A DNA stretch of 8,825 nt from Porticoccus sp. (GCA_023263825.1 JALQUJ010000087.1:1-8825), one strand, 5' to 3'. Numbered from the stretch's first letter, positions 1 to 6,922 are shown. Notes: generated by a model from the sequence alone, not told the origin. A program made the numbers and translations.

Positions 1-965
1 TAAGCGGTATAAAGCGCTACCAAAAGTTTTCCCAATGGTTGGTGTCGCGCTTACAGCAGTATCCCGTGGATATGGTGATGGGGTTTAACAAAATGCCTGG
101 ACTGGATATCTATTATTGCGCAGATCCCTGCTTTGAGCATAAATCCCGCCACCTTCGCAGCTGGTGGTACCGGTTTACTGCGCGTTATAGACATTTTTCC
201 CGCTATGAGCAGGCAGTTTTTAATCCGGGGCAGACCACAGATATCTTGATGATCTCGGAGGTCCAGCAGGCGCTGTTCAAGCGTTATTATAAGACTGAAG
301 GTGCGCGCATGTGCATGTTGCCGCCGGGTATTAACCGGAATCGTTGTGTGCCGGAAAATGCGGCAGAGATCCGCGCAGATTTTCGGCGTGAATATAAGTT
401 GGTTGATGAAGATATATTACTGCTGCAAATTGGTTCCGGGTTTCGTACCAAGGGGTTGGATCGAAGCATAGCGGCTCTGAAATCCCTTCCCTCCGAGCTA
501 GTTAGTCGCACCAAGCTTTTTGTTATCGGTCAGGATGACCCTGCGGAGTATTTATCTCAGGCGAAAAGTTTTGGTGTAGAACAACAGGTTAAGTTCTTTG
601 CTGGTCGTGATGATATACCACGCTTTCTCTTGGGGGCTGATTTATTAGTGCATCCAGCCTATGCGGAAAATACAGGCACAGTATTGTTAGAGGCTGTTGT
701 GGCTGGATTGCCTGTGCTGGTGACGGATGTCTGTGGTTATGCCCGTTATATTCAGGATGCCGATGCCGGTGTTGTCGTACCCTCGCCATTTGATCAGTTG
801 TTGTTCAATGAAAGATTAGAGCAAATGTTGCTGGAAGATCGGGAGAAATGGCGTGAAAATGCTATCAACTTTTCGAAACATGCAGATATTTACGATATGC
901 CCATAAAAGCCGTGGATAGGATTGAGCTAGTGTTCGAGAAAAAAGCTCGGGAGACGGTGCAGTGA
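1..965 (+). CDS. waaG: WaaG, LPS core glucosyltransferase (5' end outside the window)
   Basis: Retaining GT4-family (GT-B fold) glycosyltransferase. It adds the first hexose of the outer core to heptose II of LPS on the cytoplasmic face of the inner membrane, using UDP-glucose in the characterised enzymes. The frame is open from base 3 with no stop upstream, so the gene starts before the window. About 320 codons are visible, and roughly the first 60 residues seem missing against a usual length near 375. Visible signatures are GFNKMPGLDIYY (nt 87-122), LQIGSGFRTKGLDRS (nt 423-467, the donor-domain start) and the E-x7-E sugar-nucleotide motif with glutamates at nt 666-668 and 690-692, followed by AGLPVLVTDVCGYARYI. 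All of these are close to enteric and Pseudomonas WaaG. The TTG at 39 is internal and should not be taken as the start. The TGA stop overlaps the GTG of waaP by four bases (GTGA), so the two are translationally coupled. Identification is confident; the exact sugar in this organism is inferred. Confidence 0.95.
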   Translation, partial: SGIKRYQKFSQWLVSRLQQYPVDMVMGFNKMPGLDIYYCADPCFEHKSRHLRSWWYRFTARYRHFSRYEQAVFNPGQTTDILMISEVQQALFKRYYKTEGARMCMLPPGINRNRCVPENAAEIRADFRREYKLVDEDILLLQIGSGFRTKGLDRSIAALKSLPSELVSRTKLFVIGQDDPAEYLSQAKSFGVEQQVKFFAGRDDIPRFLLGADLLVHPAYAENTGTVLLEAVVAGLPVLVTDVCGYARYIQDADAGVVVPSPFDQLLFNERLEQMLLEDREKWRENAINFSKHADIYDMPIKAVDRIELVFEKKARETVQ

Positions 966-1777
966 AATTATTTTTGGCCGAGCCCTTTGCTAGCCGATGG
1001 GAGGATAACGATCCCTTTCAGGCAGCTTTTTCTCTAACCGGAGAAACCTATCGTGATATGGGCGATCGCTGTACTACCCGTTTTGAATTCGATGGTGGGG
1101 CTTACTTTGTTAAAACTCATTCGGGCGTGGGTTTTGGGGAAATCCTGAAAAACTTGCTCTATCTGCGTATTCCGGTTCTCGGGGCTGAAAATGAATATCA
1201 GGCCATTGGTAGGCTCAATGAACTGGGTGTGGAAACCATGATTGTGGCGGCGTTTGGTCGCACAGGTTGGAATCCGTGCAGTGAACGTTCATTTTTGATT
1301 ACTGAGGCGCTTGAGCCTACCGAACCCCTGGATGAATACTGTAATCCTAGAGTGTTGGCTGCTATGGGGGTATCTGAGAGACGTTCACTGGTCCGTCGGC
1401 TAGCCAGAATTTCCCGGACACTGCACGATAGTGGTGTTAATCATCGGGATTACTACCTCTGTCATTTTTTACTCAACACCTCAGAAGAGTATGCTGGTGT
1501 CCCTGTATCAGAGCGCCCAATCTATTTGATTGATTTGCATCGTGTGCAGATACGAAATCGTACCCCTCGTCGCTGGCGGCATAAGGACCTGTCAGCCTTG
1601 TATTATTCTGGACGGCGAGTGGGGTTTGATCAGCGGGATATGCTTTGTTTTATCCAGGAATATAAACAACAGTCATTGAAGCAAGCGATGAATGAAGGAA
1701 AAAGTTTTTGGCTATCTGTGATAGGTGATGCGGACAAACTTTATGACAAGGGTGTGAGAAAAGGTTACCACGATTAA
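962..1777 (+). CDS. waaP: WaaP (RfaP), LPS core heptose I kinase
   Basis: Cytoplasmic kinase that phosphorylates heptose I of the LPS inner core from ATP. In Pseudomonas this phosphate is essential for LPS export and outer-membrane integrity. The 271-residue product matches the usual family length (about 265-270). A protein-kinase-like fold is visible: ATP-binding lysine K51 in YFVKTH, then VLGAENEYQAI (72-82), catalytic loop HRD with D163 in GVNHRDYYLCHFLL, and metal-binding D191 in LIDLHR. The family-typical RRWRHKDLSALYYS follows at 203-216. The GTG start at 962 sits inside the waaG stop (GTGA), with GGGAG at 949-953 placed 8 bases upstream, so this start is well supported. All catalytic residues are present, so I expect an active enzyme. 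It is followed after 8 bases by a second, more divergent kinase-fold gene. Confidence 0.96.
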   Translation: MKLFLAEPFASRWEDNDPFQAAFSLTGETYRDMGDRCTTRFEFDGGAYFVKTHSGVGFGEILKNLLYLRIPVLGAENEYQAIGRLNELGVETMIVAAFGRTGWNPCSERSFLITEALEPTEPLDEYCNPRVLAAMGVSERRSLVRRLARISRTLHDSGVNHRDYYLCHFLLNTSEEYAGVPVSERPIYLIDLHRVQIRNRTPRRWRHKDLSALYYSGRRVGFDQRDMLCFIQEYKQQSLKQAMNEGKSFWLSVIGDADKLYDKGVRKGYHD

Positions 1778-1780
1778 GGG
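1776..1780 (+). promoter_or_regulatory. Ribosome binding site (AAGGG) for the InaA-like gene
   Basis: AAGGG overlaps the last two bases of the waaP TAA stop. It lies 5 bases before a TTG (1786) and 8 bases before a GTG (1789). It sets the start to one of these two, with the GTG at 1789 slightly favoured by codon preference and spacing. Confidence 0.55.
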
Positions 1781-1785
1781 ACTGG

Positions 1786-2592
1786 TTGGTGGGTTTTACA
1801 AACGACCGGAATACTAGGGGTTATGTTGTGGGAGAAAAGTTGTTTTATCTAGATGAAGACTATGCTGGGATTTTTATAAAAAATGGCCTGGATACCTTTG
1901 AGGCGGTTTGGAATGCCGAGGCTGATATTGTAGATAACCCAAACTTGAGTCGTGGTGGCCATAGTGATGTAGGGATACTTCGGTTGTCTGGAGAAGATGG
2001 TAATGAGCAATGCTTTTACCTAAAGCGTCAGGTTAATCACAATTGCAGGAGAATAAGCAATCCGTTTCGTGGTGTCCCACTAGCGATAAGAGAGTGGGAA
2101 AACGTACAAAAACTTAGAAAAATTGGGATACAAACAATGGATGTGGCCTGTGTGGGGCATGTTTTAAATAGAGAAGCCAGGGGGCTTTTGGTTACTGAGG
2201 CGCTGAGTCGATATAAGGCGATTGGGGAATGGTTGTCTCAAGTGACGGACCCCCGACAAAGGCAAAATGTCATGCGGGCATTAGGGCGATTAGTTGGCCT
2301 TATGCATTTAGAGGGAATTAAGCACGGTTGTTTCTATCCAAAACATGTATTTATTTCAGACAGTGACCCATTGAATATCAGGTTAATAGATCTTGAGAAA
2401 GCTAAACCTTTTTTCTCCAAAAAAGGTGGTTTGAGGGATCTGGATACATTCTTTAGGCGTACATCACAGTTGGTACCAGAGGATAAAGAACATTTTATGG
2501 AAGCTTATCTGGAAGCTGGACCAATGTCCTCTATGTCCCCGTCATCTAAGAAAAGGGTTGCCTCTCAAATGATGGCTGTGGGGTATATTTAA
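1786..2592 (+). CDS. InaA-family LPS kinase-like protein (PA5007-like)
   Basis: A kinase-fold protein of 268 residues in the InaA/LPS-kinase group, matching the gene in this position of Pseudomonas core loci. Family marks are NLSRGGHSDVGILRL (53-67), FYLKRQVNHN with candidate ATP lysine K80, REWENVQKL (102-110), LLVTEAL (134-140), the loop HGCFYPKHVFI (180-190), and LIDLEKAKPF with D202. The catalytic loop has Gly-Cys where HRD/HGD kinases have the aspartate, and His where they have the metal-binding Asn. I recall the HGC-x-Y-x-KH form as normal for InaA relatives, so this is a family trait rather than local decay. Its substrate is unknown; context suggests a core heptose. The start is uncertain: TTG at 1786 or GTG at 1789, both downstream of AAGGG at 1776-1780 that overlaps the waaP stop (spacing 5 or 8). 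It ends one base before the next gene. Presence of the gene is certain, catalytic activity is not. Confidence 0.88.
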   Translation: MVGFTNDRNTRGYVVGEKLFYLDEDYAGIFIKNGLDTFEAVWNAEADIVDNPNLSRGGHSDVGILRLSGEDGNEQCFYLKRQVNHNCRRISNPFRGVPLAIREWENVQKLRKIGIQTMDVACVGHVLNREARGLLVTEALSRYKAIGEWLSQVTDPRQRQNVMRALGRLVGLMHLEGIKHGCFYPKHVFISDSDPLNIRLIDLEKAKPFFSKKGGLRDLDTFFRRTSQLVPEDKEHFMEAYLEAGPMSSMSPSSKKRVASQMMAVGYI

Positions 2593-2593
2593 G

Positions 2594-4018
2594 GTGGCGA
2601 CACTGTTAACCCTTAGGGATCTCAAAAGGGAAGACGTTGTGCTAGGTGAGGCATTTCAGCTCGAGTTACCGGTTCATGAAAACCTGACCTGTGATGAAGT
2701 GCTGCGGCACCTGCCAGGGAAGAGGGTGGCTTTTCGTGCCCATTGGGGTGGTGCTGATGTATTCGTGAAGCTGTTTTTCCAGCGTAAATATCTGGATCGA
2801 GAGCGGGCAGGCTTAAAAGCTTTGTTGGAAGCCGGTATTCCTTGTCCTAGAGAAGTGTGGAGCTTGGTAGATGAGGGCAATGGCTATTTTATTGCCACAG
2901 AATTCTTACGAGATGCAGCCAGTTTGCAAGAATGTTACGAAGGCTTGACCCCCGAACAATTAAAACCCTTGTTGTGCGATGCAGTTAAACTGATAGGTGA
3001 GTTTCATCGCGCTGGATGGATGCAGGCTGATATTCATCTGGAAAACTTCTTGCTCAGTCAGGGTAAGCTCCACGTAATTGATGGTGGTGGTGTCGAGGTC
3101 TTGGGTGAAGCTACAAAAGGAGCGCTAAATAATCTGGCCTTATTTTTTGCCCAGATGATCCCAGACTATGATGAATTGGTTTCAGAGATTATAGGGGCCT
3201 ATGGTAAAAATGCGCCAGCTCGAGAAGTGTTATTGCCAGCAATTATTGAGCAGCGTGAGCAGCGCATTAAACATTATTTGGCAAAAACTACACGCTCCTG
3301 TACACAATTTCGAGTGGAAAAAACGGCAAGTGCATTTATTGCCTATGAGCGCAGTCGGGAAAGTCAGAAATTAACCCAGTTGATGTCAGAGCCTGAGGTG
3401 GCTTTTGGCAGTGCACAGTTTCTCAAGAGTGGTAATACCTCAACTGTAGTTAAAATTACTGGTGATAACGAAGAGTGGGTATTAAAGCGTTACAATATAA
3501 AAAGTTTTTGGCATGGTCTGAGTCGCTATTTCAGGCCTAGTCGCGCCTGTATTTCTTGGCAAAGTGCCCATCGGTTAGAATTACTTGGTATTGCTACACC
3601 AAAGCCGTTGGCCATGCGTGAAAATCGAAGTGGGCCATTGCGCCGTGAGGCCTATTTGGTTACTGAGTATGCTGTTGGAGGTGATTTACGGGCATGGCTT
3701 ATGAAATGGAATGGCGATGAGGTGCCTGGGTGGTTGGACAGCCAGATAGTGCGGCTGTTTGAGGCCCTTTGGATAAGCAGTGTCACCCATGGTGATATGA
3801 AAGCCACAAACTTTATAGTGGTTGATAAGCAGATTCAGGTAATCGATTTGGATACTGTAGCGTGGCACAGCTCTAATACATCATTTATCAAGGCTTTCAG
3901 GCAGGACCTGCAGCGTTTTATGGAAAATTGGCAGGGAAGCAACTGGACTCATTTTGAACAGCTGCTGAGTCCCTTTGCAGAGCGGGCTGGTATTACGCTG
4001 GTCAATAAGAAAGTCTAA
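2594..4018 (+). CDS. Tandem two-domain LPS kinase-like protein (WapQ/PA5006-like)
   Basis: A 474-residue cytoplasmic protein made of two kinase-fold domains in tandem. The N-domain (about 1-230) shows VFVKLFF with K59, the loop GWMQADIHLENFLL with D146 and N151, and VIDGGG with D163. The C-domain (about 270-474) shows FLKSGNTSTVVK (276-287), WVLKRYN with K298, LVTEYAVGGDLRAW (355-368), HGDMKATNFIV with D401 and N406, and VIDLDT with D418. Both domains keep Lys, Asp, Asn and the second Asp, although the N-domain has QAD in place of HGD. The length and double architecture agree with what I remember for PA5006 (wapQ), proposed to add core phosphate. The exact substrate is unproven. The GTG start at 2594 follows the previous stop by one base. 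The best Shine-Dalgarno match is GGGG at 2580-2583, 10 bases upstream, so translation is probably coupled. A 46-base gap with no terminator separates it from the carbamoyltransferase. Confidence 0.88.
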   Translation: MATLLTLRDLKREDVVLGEAFQLELPVHENLTCDEVLRHLPGKRVAFRAHWGGADVFVKLFFQRKYLDRERAGLKALLEAGIPCPREVWSLVDEGNGYFIATEFLRDAASLQECYEGLTPEQLKPLLCDAVKLIGEFHRAGWMQADIHLENFLLSQGKLHVIDGGGVEVLGEATKGALNNLALFFAQMIPDYDELVSEIIGAYGKNAPAREVLLPAIIEQREQRIKHYLAKTTRSCTQFRVEKTASAFIAYERSRESQKLTQLMSEPEVAFGSAQFLKSGNTSTVVKITGDNEEWVLKRYNIKSFWHGLSRYFRPSRACISWQSAHRLELLGIATPKPLAMRENRSGPLRREAYLVTEYAVGGDLRAWLMKWNGDEVPGWLDSQIVRLFEALWISSVTHGDMKATNFIVVDKQIQVIDLDTVAWHSSNTSFIKAFRQDLQRFMENWQGSNWTHFEQLLSPFAERAGITLVNKKV

Positions 4019-4050
4019 ACGTATTTAAGAAAAAATTTAGTTGTATTAAT

Positions 4051-4057
4051 AAGAAGG
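4051..4057 (+). promoter_or_regulatory. Ribosome binding site (AAGAAGG) for the carbamoyltransferase
   Basis: AAGAAGG lies 7 bases before the GTG at 4065 and fixes that start, which is also where the conserved family N-terminus (TIVLGISG) begins. The short AT-rich gap around it (4019-4064) shows no hairpin and no clear promoter. Confidence 0.7.
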
Positions 4058-4064
4058 TTTAACT

Positions 4065-5810
4065 GTGTCTACAATTGTTCTCGGTATTTCCGGTGCATTA
4101 AATCATGATCCATCGGCCGCCCTGTATGTGGATGAAAAGCTGGTGGCTGCTGCAGAGGAAGAGCGTTTTATACGTGATAAGCACGCCAAGGGAAAAATGC
4201 CGATCAATGCGGCACAATTTTGTTTGGACTATGCCGGTATTAAGCCGGAAGCAGTGGATGTAGTTGCTGTTCCCTTTGCTCCCATTTCCATTTTTTCCAA
4301 GGCCCGTTGGCATTTTGCCAGGCGATATTGGTACGCACCGGACCGGGCTTTGGATGCATTGCTTAACGGCAACCGTCGCTATCGCCGTTACCGTGACCGG
4401 GTGTTTAGTCTATTGAGAGATTTGGGTATTGATCCCAATAAAGTGGAATTTGAGCCAGTGGAACATCATTTGGCCCATGCCTCGAGTGCCTATCATCTCA
4501 GTGGTTTTACTGAAAAAACTGCCATTATGGGGGTGGATGGAAAGGGTGAATACGCCACCACCTTCTTTGGTTATGGTGAAAATGGCAAGATTCATAAGAT
4601 CAAAGAGTTTTATGACCCTGATTCACTGGGTGGGCTCTATGGGGCAATCACTGAATACCTTGGGTTTGAAATGCTCGATGGTGAATACAAGGTTATGGGT
4701 ATGGCGCCCTATGGTGATCCCTCCAAATACGATTTTTCGCGACTGATTGATTTTGATGGTAAAAATATCCAGGTCAACACCAAGCTAGTCAATACCGTTG
4801 GTCTGCGTCGCTATAAGCAAGACGGGGTGGGTTTCTACTTTAGCCCCAAGCTGATTGACTGGCTGGGGCCAAAGCGAGAGGGTGATATTGCCGATGAGCC
4901 CTATATTGATTATGCCGCAACCATTCAGGCTTTGTTTGAGGAGGTGGTGTTAAAGCTGATGGACCATTACCTTGGCGACATCATCAAGGAGACTGGCAAG
5001 CTGGCCTTTTCCGGTGGTGGAGCCCTCAACGTTAAGCTCAATCAAAAGATTATTGCCCGTGATGATGTGAAAGAACTCTATGTTCAGCCAGCTTCTGGGG
5101 ATGCGGGCACGGCTGTGGGTGCAGCCTCCTATGTATTGATGAAACGTGGCATAAAGCCTGAAAAGATGGAGCATGTTTACCTTGGGCCGAAATTCTCCAA
5201 CGAAGATTGTATTCGTGCCTGTGAAGAGCATTCAGAAAATCCTAGTTATGAGTTGATTGATCAAGTGCCCCAAGCTATTGCTAAGGTTTTGGCAGAGGGT
5301 AACCCTGTTGCCTGGTTTCAGGGGCGTATGGAGTTCGGTCCAAGGGCATTGGGCGGCCGTTCTATCATTGGTTGTCCCAGCGCACCAGGTGTTGCCAACA
5401 GAATCAATGAGCAAATCAAGTTTAGAGAACGTTGGCGGCCATTCTGCCCGAGTATGCTAGATCGCGTGGCTCCCGAAATGTTTAAGAATGATCATCCGGC
5501 ACCTTTCATGACATTTACTTTTGAGGTGAATGAAGAATGGAAAACCCGTGTGCCAGAGGTGGTTCATGAAGATGGCACAGCAAGAGCACAGGCGCTGAAG
5601 AAAGAGTTTAATCCCCGTTATTATGAGCTGATGGAAGAGATGGAAAAACTCACCGGTAACGGAGTGGTTCTGAATACATCACTGAATCGCCGTGGCGAGC
5701 CGATGATCTGTTCGCCCACTGATGCTTTAAATATGTTCTTTGGTTCAGATTTACAGTATCTGATTATGGAAGATGTATTGGTTGTAAAGAAGAATAAAGA
5801 GGAAGTTTGA
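4065..5810 (+). CDS. wapO: Carbamoyltransferase, NodU/CmcH/TobZ family (LPS core, WapO-like)
   Basis: Transfers a carbamoyl group from carbamoyl phosphate, through carbamoyl-AMP, to a sugar hydroxyl. The WapO relative in the same position of Pseudomonas core loci is linked to 7-O-carbamoylation of heptose II. The 581-residue protein is full length. The N-terminal Kae1-like domain shows VLGISGALNHDPSAAL with H14-D15, EEER at 31-34, HHLAHASSAYHLSG with H134/H135/H138, the DGKGE turn near 157-162, DGEYKVMGMAPYGDP (205-219) and SGGGALNVKLN (316-326). The carbamoyltransferase C-terminal domain shows GRMEFGPRALGGRSI (420-434), FRERWRPFCPS (453-463) and LNTSLNRRGEPMICSPTDA (536-554). No key motif is missing, so it should be active. 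G+C content is like waaG and waaP. Its TGA stop shares one base with the ATG of a truncated paralogue, so that reading frame would be translated directly after it. The acceptor sugar is inferred from context. Confidence 0.94.
   Translation: MSTIVLGISGALNHDPSAALYVDEKLVAAAEEERFIRDKHAKGKMPINAAQFCLDYAGIKPEAVDVVAVPFAPISIFSKARWHFARRYWYAPDRALDALLNGNRRYRRYRDRVFSLLRDLGIDPNKVEFEPVEHHLAHASSAYHLSGFTEKTAIMGVDGKGEYATTFFGYGENGKIHKIKEFYDPDSLGGLYGAITEYLGFEMLDGEYKVMGMAPYGDPSKYDFSRLIDFDGKNIQVNTKLVNTVGLRRYKQDGVGFYFSPKLIDWLGPKREGDIADEPYIDYAATIQALFEEVVLKLMDHYLGDIIKETGKLAFSGGGALNVKLNQKIIARDDVKELYVQPASGDAGTAVGAASYVLMKRGIKPEKMEHVYLGPKFSNEDCIRACEEHSENPSYELIDQVPQAIAKVLAEGNPVAWFQGRMEFGPRALGGRSIIGCPSAPGVANRINEQIKFRERWRPFCPSMLDRVAPEMFKNDHPAPFMTFTFEVNEEWKTRVPEVVHEDGTARAQALKKEFNPRYYELMEEMEKLTGNGVVLNTSLNRRGEPMICSPTDALNMFFGSDLQYLIMEDVLVVKKNKEEV
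5796..5803 (+). promoter_or_regulatory. Ribosome binding site (AAAGAGGA) for the truncated carbamoyltransferase frame
   Basis: AAAGAGGA lies within the last codons of the full-length carbamoyltransferase, 6 bases before the ATG at 5810. It is one of the best Shine-Dalgarno matches in the window, so the remnant probably still begins translation. Confidence 0.65.
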
Positions 5811-5935
5811 TGTATATCTTGGGGGTACATACAGGTCATGATGCTGGAGCCTGTCTTTTTAATGAGCTTGAATTAATTGCATTCTGTAAAGAGGAGCGAG
5901 TTTCTAGAATTAAAAATGATGGAGGTTATATTTAG
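5810..5935 (+). pseudogene. N-terminal remnant of a second carbamoyltransferase (41 codons)
   Basis: A 41-residue open frame beginning with the ATG that overlaps the upstream TGA (TGATG). It reads MYILGVHTGHDAGACLF, then LIAFCKEERVSRIKNDGG, and stops at TAG 5933-5935. This is the canonical N-terminus of NodU/CmcH-family carbamoyltransferases: ILGV, then the His-Asp pair (H10-D11), a GACL strand matching SAAL, and EER followed by an R-x-K segment. It is clearly different from the neighbouring full-length copy (VLGISGALNHDPSAAL), so it represents a divergent paralogue rather than a recent duplication. About 90% of the family length is absent, including the C-terminal carbamoyltransferase domain, so it cannot be an active enzyme. 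The stop is one codon before, and in the same frame as, the downstream glycosyltransferase ATG. It may now act only as a translated leader that couples the two genes. It is most likely the scar of a gene replacement. Confidence 0.85.
5921..5925 (+). promoter_or_regulatory. Ribosome binding site (GGAGG) for the family 2 glycosyltransferase, wide spacing
   Basis: GGAGG lies within the Gly-Gly codons of the carbamoyltransferase remnant. It is 13 bases before the ATG at 5939, longer than ideal. The in-frame TAG at 5933-5935 rules out any start further upstream, so 5939 stands. The wide spacing fits re-initiation by ribosomes finishing the remnant. Confidence 0.5.
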
Positions 5936-5938
5936 CCA

Positions 5939-6859
5939 ATGCAAGACTTAGCTGATGACCACTCACTCACATTTAGTATCATCATTCCAGCATACAACTA
6001 CGGCGGCACATTAGGTCGAGCCGTAGACTCTGTACTTAGCCAAGAAGGCGATGATTACGAAATTATTATTGTTGATGATGGTTCAACCGATAATACTGCC
6101 TTGGTTGCAAAAGCTTATTGTGACAAATTTCCAGAAAAAATTACTTATTACTTACAAAGTAATCAGGGGCCAGCCGCAGCAAGAAATAAAGGGGCTTCTG
6201 TTTCGATAGGTGAATATCTATTTTTTCTTGATGCTGATGACGAGATAGCACAAAATCTTTTGAAAACTCTCCGGCAATACCTTCAAAAGATGGGTGTGGT
6301 TGATTGTGTTATAGGCGATCATATTTCAATCGATCAGGATGGAAAAACTTCGTATAGTACGACTTATCCTCTACCTAATACCAGAGAAAAACGTTTCTCA
6401 TTTTACCTTTCTAAGCAATTGAATTTATCTCACTGTGCCAAATTAGTTCATCGTCGTATATTTGATAAAGTAAGCTATCCTGTTGAGCTGAGAAATTCTG
6501 AAGATATTCCTTTTGTTGCCCATGTGTTGGCTCTTTACGATTGTCAGCTGATCAGTGAGCCTATGGCAATTGTTCATAAGCACAGAGATAGTCTTCGCCA
6601 TAATGAGGTCTATGCGCGAAAAAGTGGAGAGAAGGTTGTTGATTATGTTTTTCGTTATGATCTGCTGCCGTTGTGGGCTAAAAAATATGAGAAGAACTAT
6701 CGGGCAAGGCGTTGTTTGTCTGTTTTTCGAACTCTTTATCTGTCGGGAAACAAAAAAGAAAGTTTGAGCTTTTTTAAAAAAGCGCTAAGGCTATCTCCAT
6801 TTTTATCTTTAAAGCCAGGGTATTTAAAAAAAGCTCTGAGAGCTTTTTTTAGCGGTTAA
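5939..6859 (+). CDS. Family 2 glycosyltransferase (GT-A fold)
   Basis: A 306-residue inverting glycosyltransferase that probably adds a sugar to the LPS core or a related glycan from a nucleotide-sugar donor at the cytoplasmic membrane face. GT2 marks in order are SIIIPAYNYGGTLGRAVDS (13-31), YEIIIVDDGSTDNT (40-53) with D46/D47 for nucleotide binding, GPAAARNKGA (77-86), LFFLDADDE with the DXD metal site D98/D100, and NSEDIPF (186-192), where D189 is a candidate catalytic base. HKHRDS (213-218) follows. There are no transmembrane segments; the C-terminus is basic and weakly amphipathic, with KKALR repeated at 280-284 and 297-301. Acceptor and donor are unknown, so no symbol is given. The gene is more AT-rich than the upstream operon and begins directly after the carbamoyltransferase remnant, suggesting separate acquisition. 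The terminator for the operon lies inside its final codons. Confidence 0.9.
   Translation: MQDLADDHSLTFSIIIPAYNYGGTLGRAVDSVLSQEGDDYEIIIVDDGSTDNTALVAKAYCDKFPEKITYYLQSNQGPAAARNKGASVSIGEYLFFLDADDEIAQNLLKTLRQYLQKMGVVDCVIGDHISIDQDGKTSYSTTYPLPNTREKRFSFYLSKQLNLSHCAKLVHRRIFDKVSYPVELRNSEDIPFVAHVLALYDCQLISEPMAIVHKHRDSLRHNEVYARKSGEKVVDYVFRYDLLPLWAKKYEKNYRARRCLSVFRTLYLSGNKKESLSFFKKALRLSPFLSLKPGYLKKALRAFFSG
6826..6850. terminator. Bidirectional intrinsic terminator inside the GT2 coding end
   Basis: A perfect inverted repeat with left arm A7-GCTC (6826-6836), loop TGA (6837-6839) and right arm GAGC-T7 (6840-6850). One more T-A pair flanks it at 6825/6851. The T-run on each strand makes it work both ways: it can end the plus-strand operon, and it can end the convergent minus-strand gene whose stop is at 6923. 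Unusually it precedes the GT2 stop codon (6857-6859). The GC part of the stem is only 4 pairs, so strength is moderate. Confidence 0.75.
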
Positions 6860-6922
6860 TATTTTTGTATGTAGCCTGTTGCTCAATCTATAATGCAGCA
6901 ATCAGTTTTAAATCTTATTAGC

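Noticed and set aside
39..41. TTG at 39 as the start of waaG
   Set aside because: The frame continues to the window edge with WaaG-like residues (KRYQKFSQW) before it and no ribosome binding site, so it is an internal codon of a gene cut by the window.
1299..2204. 13-base direct repeat TTACTGAGGCGCT at 1299-1311 and 2192-2204
   Set aside because: Both copies encode the shared kinase motif TEAL in paralogous genes, so common ancestry and codon use explain the match better than a mobile or regulatory repeat.
4429..4746. 105-codon plus-strand frame within the carbamoyltransferase
   Set aside because: It runs in another frame across strongly conserved carbamoyltransferase motifs and its translation is of low-complexity shadow type, with no family signature.
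4950..5231. 93-codon minus-strand frame opposite the carbamoyltransferase
   Set aside because: It is antisense to conserved coding sequence and has no recognisable domain; it is best explained as a codon-usage shadow.
6826..6832. A7 tract with following hairpin as a programmed -1 frameshift site
   Set aside because: A slip would reach TAG at 6850-6852 almost at once and give a protein of nearly the same length, so there is no evident product to gain.
6878..6902. Second hairpin TTGCT/AGCAA in the convergent gap
   Set aside because: The stem has 5 pairs with a 13-base loop and no T-run, so it does not look like a terminator. The hairpin at 6826-6850 explains both strands.
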